Positions 37,701-50,249 of a stretch of DNA of 64,000 bases are shown piece after piece. A program made the translations under genes and the position numbers. Source of the DNA: Parus major (taxonomy: Eukaryota; Chordata; Aves; Passeriformes; Paridae); NCBI RefSeq assembly GCF_001522545.3, contig NC_031768.1, forward strand, positions 95,917,669-95,981,668, read 5' to 3'. The notes beneath the pieces were generated by a model. The model saw only the letters and a program-made list of their open reading frames with translations. It was not told the origin of the DNA and did not search any database. Position 1 is the stretch's first letter, and each line of letters opens with the position of its first letter.

Positions 37701-40253
37701 CACTATGAAGACAAACAGGATGGACTTAAGTGCATAAACAATCTCTCAGGTCAGCAGTAATTAATGCAAAAATACTGGTGTCTCTTGACAATCCAGGAAA
37801 GTTTTAATATAAACAAATGACAAGTAAAAATCTCAATTTCATATTGAAATATAAACTACACATTAACCTGTTTATTGAGCCCGGCTTGCATATGCTGCAC
37901 AAGAGTGTTAAGACTCCTCAAACACACCATTGGATTAAATCTGAATAACAAAAATAAATTAGCTCTCAACAGAAATTATGCAAAGATTATCTTAGTACAC
38001 AAAGTATTATATTTAATGATTTTTTTCCCTCAAAACTACTGTACTAAAATAAAATAGTTGCAAAGTTGGGAATAAAATGGACCAAAAACAAGAATGTGAG
38101 TTTACAGGCATGCAATATGTCTCCACAACTATTTCTCACTATTCTTCAGCCTCCTACCAGCTATAACTGAATCATTTTTCCAACTTGGTAAAGAGTGGAT
38201 TAGTTTTGAGGCTAATGTACAGTTGTTCAGAAGGCAAAAGTATTCCCAAACTTATTCCAAATCTACTATTTGCCTTATATACATATACATATAATCATGT
38301 GTAGCCACTGCTGCTGTCTTCCATGTGTTCAAACAGTAGGAGCCATCAGTAACAGCAGCTGCTCCTCATGGGGAACATGATATCCTTCTGAAAAATCAAG
38401 ACCTGATTCCTACAGCCACAAACAGCCTCAACACTGTGTCACTCTGAGTCACATAATTCCATCCATCTTTTCCCATGAATGTTCCATAACAATGTTCCAT
38501 GTTCCATGAATATTCCCATCCACTGATCAGAACTTAGGGCCTCATGATGAAAAGTTCCTAAGAACAAGAAATTAGAATGCCTATTACATTAATTGTAGTA
38601 GTCACCTGAGTACCTGTACAAGAAAAGTACCTCTGCCCACCATGGCTTCCACGTAACTTTGACTATTTTCAGTTTATTTACAGATAAATAACACATTCTA
38701 CGGATTGCATATGTAAGATCCCAAGGATTTAAAAAAAAAAAGTAAAAAAAATAAATAAAAAAAGACCTAATTGTAATTTATTTAATTGCACACATATGCA
38801 GATCACATTTAACCAACATTATCTAAAACTTCATGTTCCAGCAGGACTTAGCTTCAGTAATGTCTTTGAACAAATACCTTGAGAGGGCAATCTGCCGTCA
38901 CAGGAGGATAATACACCCATTGCAAAGCCCCTGTGCCAATATATTAGCTCTCCTTCTGTCATCTCTGGCTCAGCCTTCTCCCTGCTCTTCATTCTGGTCC
39001 TTGTGGTTGGCAGCTATTGAAATAACAAAGACCACAGTATATGACTTGAATGCAAAGGAGGTAAATCAGCATGCTGCCTGCCTCCTAATAATACCGTTTT
39101 CCAGATTATCCATGGCTTCTGCAAAGGCTCCACATATACTTAGGGAAGGACATGAAGGATTCAATACCAAGAGGCATTGGATTAAAAAAAAATCTCAAAT
39201 TCAGACTTCTTAACATTTCTCAAGGAACTGAAGTGGCCCACTTGAAGAGTTTCTCTCAAGGACAGTTTATTCTCAAGCGACATTCAGCAGAAAAACAAGA
39301 TGTTATAGATTACAGGGCACTATTAGCATTCATGGGACATTGTAGGTGTTTCTGAGTTTTTTAAAGACTGCTTGTTGATTCAGGAATTCAACACTTCATC
39401 CCCTGCCTCAGTTTCCCAATCAAACACAATATAAATAACGATACTGACATTCTTTCTTAAAGTGCTATTGGAACTGTGCATGACAAGCACTTCACAGAAG
39501 CTGCCTCTAAGTACTATTATTCTCTTTTTTTTTTTTTTTTTTAATTTAAGAGCCACTTAGCTATAAGTGTGATAGATGCCATCTCTAAGAACCTCTTAAG
39601 ACCTCAGAATTTGGTTCATACAATACAAGAATTACATGGCTGTGCCATCCTCCATGTCATCAAGTAGCATTTGACAACGCAACATTAATTTAGTAGGAGC
39701 TCAATTATAGGCTAAAATCCTCCTGGTTGCCTTTTAGAGAGTTCTGCTTTTCAAGGGGTTCATCTCTCTCAAAAGAGATATGATTTGCAAAAAAAAGAAA
39801 AAAGCTCACAATGCATGCAAAATTAGTTGCAGTGGTTCCAAAGAAAGTGGAAACCTGTCTGTCTAACAGCAGTGTTCACTTCAGTAACCTGCATTTATGC
39901 CTCTCTAAAACCTCACCTCCATTCTCAGAAAACTGAAATTTCATATACTGATGTGCTGTTTCATTGAAGCAAATTTTAATTTCCTTCCCCATCTCACCCA
40001 CAAAAGGACCTATGTCTACACTCTCTTCCCATTTCCAACTTTTCTTTTGTTTTGACCTTTTATCTATGTGAGAAAGCAACAATGCTGGAAGATTTATTCT
40101 TAAAGAGTGGGTGAGTGAATGTGAGCAATGTGCAGAAAACTGTGATTAATGTATCCATTTTGTTTGTTTAAATAGATTTTACAACTGTCTTACAAAAGAA
40201 CAGCAGGGGAAAAGTTTAGTTTGAGGATCAAATGGTTCTTCAGCATGCACCTT
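34743..40253. other. AT-rich noncoding DNA, no gene seen
   Basis: No gene is recognised. An acceptor-like site precedes a short open stretch at 36688-36774 (beginning EQDEDGDYLKQVLLFQ, ending in a stop), but it has no good donor or partner. A-rich runs occur at about 38731-38762, and an 18-base poly(T) tract at 39525-39542. A small reiterated phrase around TTCCAT lies at 38475-38515. Confidence 0.5.
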
Positions 40254-40930
40254 TGTTTTAGTTTAGAAGACAGGTGTCTGCTAGGGAGGGCAGGAGCCTC
40301 CCTTGGGATGAAAATGTGGACCCTCCTTTCGAATTACTGTAATTTTGAAATTAAGGGGCTCTCATGCAGAGATCTGGGGATAGGAATAACAGTTCTTTAC
40401 CAGTGTGTATAACAAGGCACACAAACAACAATAACTACAGCATTAACAACAAAACAGAAGCAGGGACCCCGTGACAGCCTTCTCGGCCGAGACGGGAAGG
40501 GATGGAGGAGAGGCTTTGCTTCACAAACCCCTCGGGCAGTCAGTCCCGGTGCTCCTGCAGGGCTCTGAGGAACACTCAGCTGGAACAGCAGGGATGAGCT
40601 GAGATCTCGGGCCGGTGGATGAGGTGGATCAGCAGCTCCAGGCTGGCACTGCCACACGTCCCGGCAGGACAGGGGGTGCGAGGCCCACAGATGAAGAAGG
40701 AGAAGAAGCAGCAGCTCTGTCTGGGTGATGGTGAATTCCCTTCTCTCTGCAGCAACAGCTCCCAGCAAGAGTTCTGCTCTGAACCTGAAGAAACCAGGCA
40801 GTCCCCTTCCCCCCTGGGCCCAGCCGAACTCTTTGTGTTTCTCAAGCACCCAACAAGTACCAGCAGTCAGATTTCCCCTCCATTGATGGGTAAAATTTCC
40901 CTAGGTGAGCCAGAACAAAAGGAGGGACAC
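40254..40930 (-). mobile_element. Probable endogenous retrovirus solo LTR (minus strand)
   Basis: A GC- and CpG-richer block stands out from AT-rich flanks. Read on the minus strand, its last part contains AACTGTTATTCCTAT, CCCCAGATCTCTGC, GAGAGCCCCTTAATTTC, AAGGGAGGCTCCTGCC and AGCAGACACCTGTCTT. I remember this order from passerine ERV LTRs just before the primer-binding site. The element would end in ...AAACA at 40254, a canonical CA terminus. A matching TG start could be at 40929, but the flanking bases do not form a clean target-site duplication, so that end is uncertain. No gag, pol or env sequence follows, hence solo LTR. Long frames on both strands (149-150 codons) reflect GC-rich stop-poor sequence. 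A CpG-rich host exon is the alternative. Confidence 0.55.
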
Positions 40931-43900
40931 CTAATCCCCAACAATCTTACACTCAACAAACGTCCTTGTACAGATGCATCTTCTTATCTTGAACTACATA
41001 TTGAATACATAATTTTGTTGGTGAACAAGAGGCATGACCACTATTTTGTGTACGTCATTATCTATTAATAAAGTGATACAAAGCCTGTTCACTTGTAGTG
41101 ACTGTGTAACATCTTTAGCATAGGGTGAATTTAAAAAAGTACAAATCAGAAGGGAAATTCAAGCAATGAGTCAGAAGCAATTCTATAAGAAGCAAGACCT
41201 GTTGTAGGTTAACCCTGAAAAGCAGCTCAGAGCCACCCAGACACTTGCTCACTCCCCACAATGGGATGGGCAAGAGAACCAGAAGGGTAAGAGTGAAAAA
41301 ACTTGTAGGCTGACATAAAGATGGTTTAACAGGGAAATTAAACCCCATGCTTGTAAGCAAAGCAAAACAAGGAATGAAGTCCTTCATTCGTAATGGTTAT
41401 TTGGGAATATAAACACTATCATTCCCAACATCCCCCACTTCCTCCTTCTCCCCCAGCTTTATGCACTCTGCATGATGCCATATGATGAGGAATATTCTTT
41501 CAGTCACTTGGAGTCTGCTGTTCCATCCATGTCTCCTCACAACTTCTTGTGGATCCCCAGCTCCCTCACTCACGAGGTGGTGTGGGAAACAGAAGAGGAC
41601 TTGGCACTGTGCAAATATTGCTATCAGCACTTTTTTGGTCACAGATCCAAAACACAGCACCACAGAAACTATCAGGAAGAAAAATAACTCTATCCCAGCC
41701 AAAAACCAGTACAAGGATATAGGTGAATTTCCAAGTAACAGGATAATCTCATGCTGCTGAGCTCAGCAAGCAGTGAGCAGGTGATTTTTGGTGGAAATGA
41801 AAACCAGAGCTAAGGGGTCCTTGATCTTCCTCTTCTTCAAAGGAAAGTGCACACAAAAAAATGGGGAGAAGAACTGACTGGCAGGTTGGAATCTGCTAGG
41901 CTGCAGACAGACAGACAGATAGAAACCTACTGGTGGAGGAAGAAATGACTTAGTGGGGGGACAGACCAAGAAACAGGCACACATATGAACTGAGATTGAC
42001 AGAACAGAAACAGAAATGATGGGATGAAGCAGAAACATCTTGTCTGTGAGACATGGGAGACTGTTTGACAATGAGAGAATAGGGTGAGCAGAAAGTCTGC
42101 AAATAAATTAGAACTCTGGGTAGCAGAGTCAAGGGAATAAATTGCCTTCTGAAAAGTGTCATAGACTTAAAAATTTAGATCAAATGTAAGCCAGAAAAGT
42201 AGAGAGATCTTAATAAGTCTGCCCTAAGCAAAACAGGTAGACTATCCTCCTTGTTACTAACTGCAAACTTTCAGAACATTAATGTCAGGAAGGTTTGAAC
42301 CCTTTTGACTGCCATTCCTAACAAAGAACAATTACACACATCCTAACAGAATGAGAACCTGACCTTGAAATCTACAGTGTGCTTGTGAATCCACCTCTTG
42401 CAGAGTGTGATCCTGAGACAGCTGATAACAATTGTCTTCCAGCCTTTGAGTGGAAGACTGCTACTAAATAGATTGCCAAAATATTTGTTATCCATCCTTA
42501 TCAGAAATTCTCAGCACTCTATAAGAAACAAAAAAAAAAAAAAAAAAAGAAAAAATGCCCTCACAGCACTGCTTCTATAATTGCACTGATTATTTTAGCC
42601 AGTGAAAGCACATGGGGAAGCTACTACAGTGAGCCTCTCTCACAAGGATGCACCAGTAATTGGTATTACCTTCTAAGCTGTGACTCAGCACTGGTGTCTA
42701 ATCCAACAACCTGTGGTTGCATTCTCTGCCAATATAAAATGCCATAAATCTCCTTCCCGAAGACATGCCTACAATTTCTTGAAGGTAATTACAAGTTCAC
42801 TTTTATGAAAATACACCTCCTACTATAATTTCCGCAAATCAAAAGTTTTTTCAAGTTTGATTTGATTTTTTTTCTACAATTTTTCTTTTTTTGCTTCAAT
42901 ATAGAAAAAGAAACACATATAACAGTGTAATGTATTCAACTGAGACAGGATGATGTATAACAATTTTCCTTTCCTTCAACTTTAAGCACACTTTACTCAT
43001 CCTATCTAGTGCATCTGTAAACTACCTGTAGCAGGAGCTCTTCCTTGTTCCAGAACAACAAAGTTATTGAAAGAGTCCAAGCACTTCACAGCCTTTTGCT
43101 CTAATGCAACATACATATTATAATCATAATTTGTACATGGCTAATTCTTGAAATCCATGTGCTAACTCTTCACATCTTCAATTATGTTAGCACATTTCTT
43201 CTGATTTAATTAAAATCTCTGTTTTCAACAGTTCCAATCACTGCATCCTTTCCAAGGGCTAATATCACCTGCTGAGGAACCAGCCTTACGTATATAAGTG
43301 ACATATTCCAATACTATTCACCTAAATTGTGTTGCAATCCAAACAGTCTGACCTTGAAAACCTTTCAATCTTCAATCATTTAAAAATATAATTTACAAAT
43401 CTAGCCTTGGTATTCAGTTAGATGACAGATGATCAGATACATTTTTCCAGGGATCTGACAACATGTGGCTCTGAGGAACACAAGACTAACCAGCAGTATT
43501 TTCATCCCTTGAGGCAGGTGTACTCCTGCCTTGGGTACCTGGCAGACTGGGAAGAAGAAATTCCTTTCATTTACTTAGGAATTGCTCTTTCTAATCTGCA
43601 AGTGCTGATGCAGCACAATTTGGGGCAGACACACAGCAATAAAGGTTGCAAGGAAGAAATTGCAATGCTGGAACACAGACAGTGGATTCATTTTAATGGT
43701 TCTGCATATGGCTACATTAAAAAAAAAAAAAAAAGCATAATTGATTTCCTGCTGACCCTCTCCTCCAAGTTAATGAATGAAAGCTGTGTATGTTAAAAGT
43801 CATGCAGCATGAGAAAGTCTACTACCATCAGGACTGTAAAGAAAAACTGATAAGTAGGGTCTGAGGCAATGCCTGTCACACAAGAGAACTCCCCAGCTTT

Positions 43901-44092
43901 GGGATGTGCAGAATCCAGTGTCCTAGCATTGAAAACCAAGGTGAATCTGGTACTAACTCTCTATTTTAATCCTTCCTTTCCAATTCCCACTTTATGGGCA
44001 TCACTCATTTTCTCGTTTCTATTTTATTATTTGCATCTCTCTAAAAAGCAGTACTTTGAAGGACCTGAACTCTGCAGTATGGTGCACCTGCT
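40931..44092. other. Noncoding DNA, no gene seen
   Basis: No recognisable gene is present. Short A homopolymers occur at 42530-42548 (19 A) and 43719-43734 (16 A). Open frames such as 41397-41714 (minus) and 43422-43796 (plus) overlap others and show no family features. Confidence 0.5.
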
Positions 44093-44499
44093 CTACTCAA
44101 CTAACACATCATTCTTCAACACTTGATCAAGGTTCTTTGGTTCACTCAAGACAAAAAGGGAAGAAAATTGCTTCTGCAGAAGAGGTAACAAATTTTCTTT
44201 GGTCTGAATAAGTTCTGAGCAGGCATGAAAGGCTCTGAGCTGTCTTTGCCCTGTCCATCTTCCACAGAGACCTACAGGTTTTCTCAATTTCAACTGATTT
44301 TCTTCAGCCACAAGCAGATTTAAAATCAAGTGGTCTTCAGGTGGATAAAGTGCAAACTCTGTTCCATATCTTGCACTCAAACTTTCTATAAAATATGCCT
44401 CATTTCTTTCCATCCTTACTTTCACTGCTGTTTTCATAATGCAAAGGAGAAAATCTCCAACATGCTCTGAATGAGTTACCTCCACTTTTCTCCTCCTGG
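44093..44499 (-). other. 130-codon minus-strand frame with splice-like sites
   Basis: On the minus strand an acceptor-like TTTTCAATCTTAG precedes position 44499. An open frame then runs to a TAG at 44093-44095. A consensus donor (AAA|GTAAGG) lies within it, so that 44420-44499 could be an 80-base internal exon. The conceptual product includes VTHSEHVGDFLLCIMKTAVK and, later, RYGTEFALYPPEDHL, and is not recognised. A frame this long is near what chance gives in 64 kb of AT-rich DNA. Nothing else nearby supports a gene. Confidence 0.15.
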
Positions 44500-47400
44500 C
44501 TAAGATTGAAAATTAAACATGAGCAGACTAACTAGTACAGGCAGGAGCATTTCACTGAATTGACTACCAGCCGTGCTCCTGATCTTTACATTTGTTTGTA
44601 TTACCTTTCTCTAACCAACAAAAATATAAGCAGAGTAGTTTCAGTTTGGGAGGTTGAGGATGAAATCTCAGGAATTCTGAATAGTTTCTTTTGATCACCA
44701 TTGGTCTTTCAAACAGATTAGGAAATCTGTTCATATCTCTAGGGTTCAGTATCTTGTCCAATGTCACAGGCTGCCAAGCACTTAATGCTCTCACAGAATC
44801 TGAAATCCTCAAATGAAAGGCAGGAAAAAGGTGAAAGCTATTTGAGTACCTGCCTTATAAAACACCATTATTTAATGTTGTAATAATAACTGGCAGCATG
44901 CAGGAGGGATGAAAGGAGGCTGCTGGCCAGAGTGGGCCTCCATTCTCCTCTGTTGCTCTGCCAGGATGCTGTCTGCACTTGCTCTGGCAACATGAGTAGA
45001 ACTGGGCAACACAGGACCAGATTTGGAAGCTGGGGCAGATTATGACAGGGCTGACCTTGCAAGAATCAAGCCAGTCCAAATCTCAGCCACAAGTGACATC
45101 AAGGGAACAGATGGGGAACTGCTTCCAGGTGAGGTTGGCACCATCACCAACTGCACTCCACTGCTTTGTGAACAGCCCCGTGGAAAGGCTCCTCAGCCTG
45201 AGAAGCAAATTTACAAGCCAGGACTTGGCTAAGCCCTTCTGGGAACTATGTTCTGCACCTCTTGAGACTCAGGAAAGTCCATCCTACACACAGGCAGCCA
45301 TCTGTGGGTAAGTGTAAGGAGTTGTCTGGGTCCATCAAGCAGGGCAGAGAAACTCAGTGACATCCTAATAAATAACATGACACTCTGCTCTTTCTTGCTC
45401 CTTCACAGCACGCCAACATTGCAAACCAGGTGTTGCAGAGCTGCTTGCAGGATATTTCTGGCAGAATTCAACGTGTCTTGTCAAGGATGCTCCTTAGTAC
45501 AGGAGGCCCATCAGATCCTATATTATTAAGGAATTTTCCTGTTGCAGTCAGGGGCTATCAAGGACTAGAAAGCACAAACAGTTGAAGAATTTGTTTTCAT
45601 GGACACTGGGAAAAGGGGAAACAGTCTAATCATTTTAGCAATGCTAATATTATCACTGTATTATAGCTATTTGACTTCTCCAATGTATTATCAGTGCTAC
45701 TCTTTGCAATTATGTATCGCACTGGATATTCACAGAAAAAGAATTCTTTGTCCTCATAAGTGGCTTTTGTAATGAAAAAAAGAGACCTGAAATCTGAAAA
45801 CTTCTTACTTTTACCTACCTCCAACCTTTATGAAAAAGACAAAGGAAAAGGTAAATGAATCCTCACAATAGGCGAGTGGGTGGCCAGGAAAGTTGATATG
45901 TACTAGTCCAGCCTAAAGAACTGGATTTCTTTTTCTCTTTATGCGCTTCTCAATCATCATCATCTAATGTGACTCATCTATTTTGTGCACAAAACCTGCT
46001 TATAGTCTAAAAACTTTATTTTCTTCATTTTTGTTTTTAAGATAGATTACAAACTTTTAAAGATAACCAGCTATTCCAAAAACTCTTTATTCTCAGGTTC
46101 CAATTTTATTTTATGAAAATTTCATCTCAGCTGAAAGCATTCTAGGTGTTTTGTATTTAATACAAATGTAGTGTTGTTTTAATGAATGTTTGTACAGTAC
46201 TGGTCCTTTGGTTAAACTATGTAAAAAACAGGTGCACTGGACATTGGTAATAGAAGGTAAGTTTGTTTCAGGAGCCTAATTGCTATGCTGCTTACTGTAA
46301 TAACACTGGCAGGCATTTGCTAATGTTCTTGAGTAGTATGATTTTTGCAGTGAAGAAATACTGAAAATGCTGCTTCCAGTTATTCTTACTGTAATTTGTC
46401 AGGGCTTTTTTATTTATTCCAAATATATGGGTCTTGTTTACTTAGGTCAAAGACAGCCAAATTTGCAAACATCTGCAGAAACCCCAATTAAGTAGGTTTT
46501 CTTCTTTGCTGCTATTGGTCACAGTTTGTTTTTATGCCAGCTCTGGTTTTTGACCATTTTCTATGTGTCCTGCATGTTCTGTTTGAAATAGTTTACAACC
46601 AAGAGACACTTGACCACGTACAGCTGATCCACTTCAGAAAGACTTCGCTGCCAGTTGTCCTCATGTGCCAATACTGAGCAATGCAAAACATTTTCTGACA
46701 GATATGAGTACTCATCTACCACAGCTTCTAGTGCAATCAAGCAAAATCAGTGAAAGACTGTGCTTGACTTCAGTGTGCTTTCACTCAGATTTGCAGAGCC
46801 TGGTGTTTAAAGGTATTCAAGGTGCCTAAGGGGGCTGGAAGCACCTTGTGGATTTCTCAAGAGTCATAAAACATGAGCCAAGTCCCGGATGATTCACTAA
46901 AAATTCCTGTGGCTGTGTTGTAACCGGCAGTATGGATTACATATATGATTAACCCTTGGTGTAAGATAATGTTGAATCACATTTTAACTCAAATGACAAT
47001 AATCTATACACAATCAGACCTCTTCTGAACTGACACCTTTATCCCAGCAGCATCTAGCCAAACAACCAGAATCAGATTTGCAGAAACACAGGGCTGGACA
47101 TCACGTCCAATGCTTGTCTTACAATTCAATGGCAGTTTCAACAAAAGGACTCTACTTTTCAGGCTGTATTTTGGGTGCTGAGCCAAACCAGCCCTCAAAG
47201 TTTCCTTGGAACAATATTAATTGTCATCCACTTACTATTAACAATAGATTAAATTATCAGGAGCATGGTGCTCTCTTAAATACTACTATTCTTGCTAGAA
47301 ATTGCCTTCCAAAGTGTTTTATGCACCTGTTGTAAAAGGGAAATGACATTTCAGTTTAACAAAAACTCTTTATTATGCACAACCATTATTAATGGATTAC

Positions 47401-49789
47401 ACTTTTAATCCACTTTGTCACATAAATAGAAAATCTATGGTTTGATAGGATTAAGCATTTAACAAAGTGTTATTATTATTATTATTGCTTTTCAAAAACA
47501 GTTATTTTCTACAGAATTTTTTTTGTACTAGTAAGTGTTTTAACCTCTTCAAAATAAATGTTTATTTTGGACTTTAAAGGCAGGCAGTTGCTGCTTTCCC
47601 AACAGATCAGTGCCTCACTCATGCTCCCATTAAATTCAATAGGAAGAGGAGCATGGCCCAAGAAAATAATCTGTAGAAAAAAGAAAAAAAAAAAATCTAT
47701 GTTCTATCAACCTAATAGACATTAAAAGAATTAATTATAAGTCTCAGAAATGAGGATAGTCGAACTGACATAGCATATAAAGATATCTTTAATAATTATC
47801 TTAACAATTGCTAATCACATTTAGAATCCTGTAAAGTTATCAAAACACTTAAGTAATCTGAGCTTGAGATGTTTTCTATTTACTCAGAATTCAAAGAGCT
47901 CCTTTCATGTGAAAGGTAGAAACAGCTTTGAAGATAAATGACAAAGGAGTAAGGGAAACCCTAAAGAAATCATACTTCTGATTAAAGTATTATGTCCTAA
48001 ACGTAATTTCCCACATTTCTCCTATTCCTTACAGACTTTAAGCAACACATTCGGAGCAAGATAGTCCTCAAATAATTTTTCTCAATCCTATCTTGAGCAT
48101 AAATTCTAAAATTACCCTATATGTTTTACCTGCCTTATATGTGTAGTTCTATAGCTTGCCTTTTAGTCTCTGCACTGTGCCATTGGAAATTATTTACAAT
48201 ATTCAGAAAGATTTCCTCATCCCTTCTCCCAGTGAGAGAGAACATATACTATTCATTATGTTGATGCAAATGAGGCAGCAGTTAATCATCTGCTTTGAAA
48301 ACAAGGTACTTGGGCATTATTTAATTCCCTAAACCAGCAAACCATGTGTTTGCATTTATACAAATTGATCTTGCTATTGCCATGTTGGAAAAAAAAACCA
48401 AAAAAACCCATGAACTAAATGCAGAGTGAATTCTGGCCTATAAGCATTTTCCTATGTTTATTTGCACTCAGATAATTTTTAGAGTCGGCCTTTTATGTCT
48501 TTTTTTCTGAGCCCAAATTTTACTCACTTGTACAAGCTTGCTCATATCAATGAAGAAAGCAGGAATAGACCCTTAATTTGTAATGGAGCCCAAGCTGCTG
48601 CAAAATCAGCACATACTACTAAAAGCTCTAGAAATTAAAAAAAAATAAAAAAATGAAGTAGAAACAAAAGTTTGAACTCTGTTAGATGGTCATCTCAGTG
48701 CAATTCTATAGAAAGCCTCTTTCAAGATTTTGAGGTACTCTCCAGGTCTGACAGCAAGAGAAATATTATATATCCCTACTAATGATTACCCTACAACTTC
48801 TAAACATAAATGAAAATAAAATACTGAAAGGGAAATACTAATTTGCTTCAACAGGAAAAAAAAAAGATTACTGATCTTAAAAGTAGTATTTTTTAATCTG
48901 CTTAGTAATACACCCATAAAGAGAAATCTGCTGAGAAAACAAAGGATGACAGAGCTCTGCTGAGCAGTAAGCCTGGAAAGTAAAGTATTTTTAAAACTGA
49001 TTGCAAGGCGTGCCTTACACAATATGAAAGATAATAATAATAATGTGGAAGAACAGAAGGACTTCTTGAAGTGAATACAATGCTTTAGACTTGAAGTTCT
49101 AAAAGCCAAATATCCTTACCCCGCTTTACAGAAAGCAAGCATGATACACAAAAAAGTACATAGGCTGTCTTTTTCTAAACCTACTTTGATTCACTGTAAT
49201 GTTTAAGTATTTCTAGTTGTTAGCCATCAAGAAAATTGTTTTGAAAATAGCACAAAAGACTGGCTAAGTTTGTATTTAAATTTCTGGAGTTTTGGAGAAG
49301 TTCCCGTCAAAGAATTCAAATCATCACATGGTGAAGTAAGATAGAGCACCTGACATTTCAGAATTCACTACTAGGAAGTCCTTCTGGAGAGACCAAACCA
49401 TGTGCGTTATTCATATTTCAGATTTTGGACATCAGGTTTACTTCACATGACAGCGTGGGCTACATATTGATCACGTAGAACTGTGAGCTGAGAAACTTGC
49501 TGTGCGGCTTCAGCGTGCTTATTTCCCTGCCAGTGAAACAGCACTGCTTACTGAAACCGAAACGGGGGGAGAATAGAGCACTGTGCATGAAAGCGCTGCT
49601 TCTGGATTACATTACTTTGATGAGGAATCTTTTTGACCTTTAGGGCAGCCGACTTCCACAAGTGACGAAAGATCCCTCTTCACCCTGCAGTGCATTTCTT
49701 CATGCAACTAGAGTGTTGTGAGCTCCCTGCCTTTTATCCAATACTCTGCTATATCAATTAAATCAGATTAAACTGATGGCTATTATCTC
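44500..49789. other. AT-rich noncoding DNA, no gene seen
   Basis: No recognisable gene is present. A perfect donor-like GGTAAGTG at about 45307 ends a stop-poor stretch (45042-45311), without a convincing acceptor. TTA/AAT trinucleotide runs occur at 47470-47486 and near 49031-49043. About 49400-49700, just before the CpG island, has rising CpG content and an ISRE-like motif. Confidence 0.5.
49553..49563 (+). promoter_or_regulatory. ISRE-like motif GAAACCGAAAC
   Basis: The motif fits the interferon-stimulated response element core GAAANNGAAAC exactly, the type of site bound by IRF and STAT1/STAT2/IRF9 complexes. It lies about 0.4 kb before the CpG island. Occurrence by chance in a window this size is roughly one-in-two, so position is the main argument. 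Confidence 0.35.
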
Positions 49790-49819
49790 TTTTTTTTTTT
49801 TGGCCTTTTTTTTTTTTTT
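49790..49819. repeat. Paired poly(T) tracts flanking the CpG island
   Basis: Two T homopolymers (12 and 14 bases) are separated by GGCC at 49802-49805. Poly(dA:dT) tracts disfavour nucleosomes and are common beside promoters. Here that role is inference from position only. Confidence 0.8.
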
Positions 49820-50078
49820 AATAATTTTGGCTCGGAGGAGGCACCATCACATTTCTATACACACAACAGAACGGGCATTACCATTATTATTTTATTATTT
49901 TTGTTTAGCTTTGGATTTGCAGTACTCGTAACCAACACGAATCCTGAACACAGCACCAGAAAACAGCCCAAGCGACGAGCAGAGGCAAGGCAGGGGTAGG
50001 TGAAGGGGGGATCGGCTTGTCCCTCATGCCCGCCAGCCCCGGCCCCCTCGCCTTCACAGCGCCGCCCCGGAGACAGCA

Positions 50079-50249
50079 GCGCATCCCGGGCGGCAGAGGA
50101 GGCACATCCCGGGCGGCAGAGGAGGCACATCCCGGGCGGCAGAGGAGGCGCATCCCGGGCGGCAGAGGAGGCGCATCCCGGGCGGCAGAGGAGGCGCATC
50201 CCGGGCGGCAGAGGAGGCACATCCCGGGGCACGGCAGGCGCATCCCGGG
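50079..50249. repeat. 23-bp GC-rich minisatellite in the CpG island
   Basis: Six consecutive 23-bp units of the form GC(G/A)CATCCCGGGCGGCAG plus AGGAG occupy 50079-50216. A degenerate 21-base unit and a partial unit follow, ending at the gap edge. Units differ only at the third base (G or A). Each has a central CCCGGG and closely spaced GG runs. Because 23 is not a multiple of three and no unit contains a stop, all three frames stay open and give a 23-residue protein period (GGRGG, RAAEEAHPGR). That explains the long open frames here without any gene. Confidence 0.97.

Noticed and set aside
42292..42302. GGTTTGAACCC, like a tRNA T-loop region
   Set aside because: No acceptor stem, D-arm or anticodon arm can be folded around it on either strand by eye.
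45042..45311. Stop-poor stretch ending at a perfect GGTAAGTG donor
   Set aside because: Overlapping frames are open, there is a second donor-like site inside it, and no convincing acceptor; coding identity is not supported.
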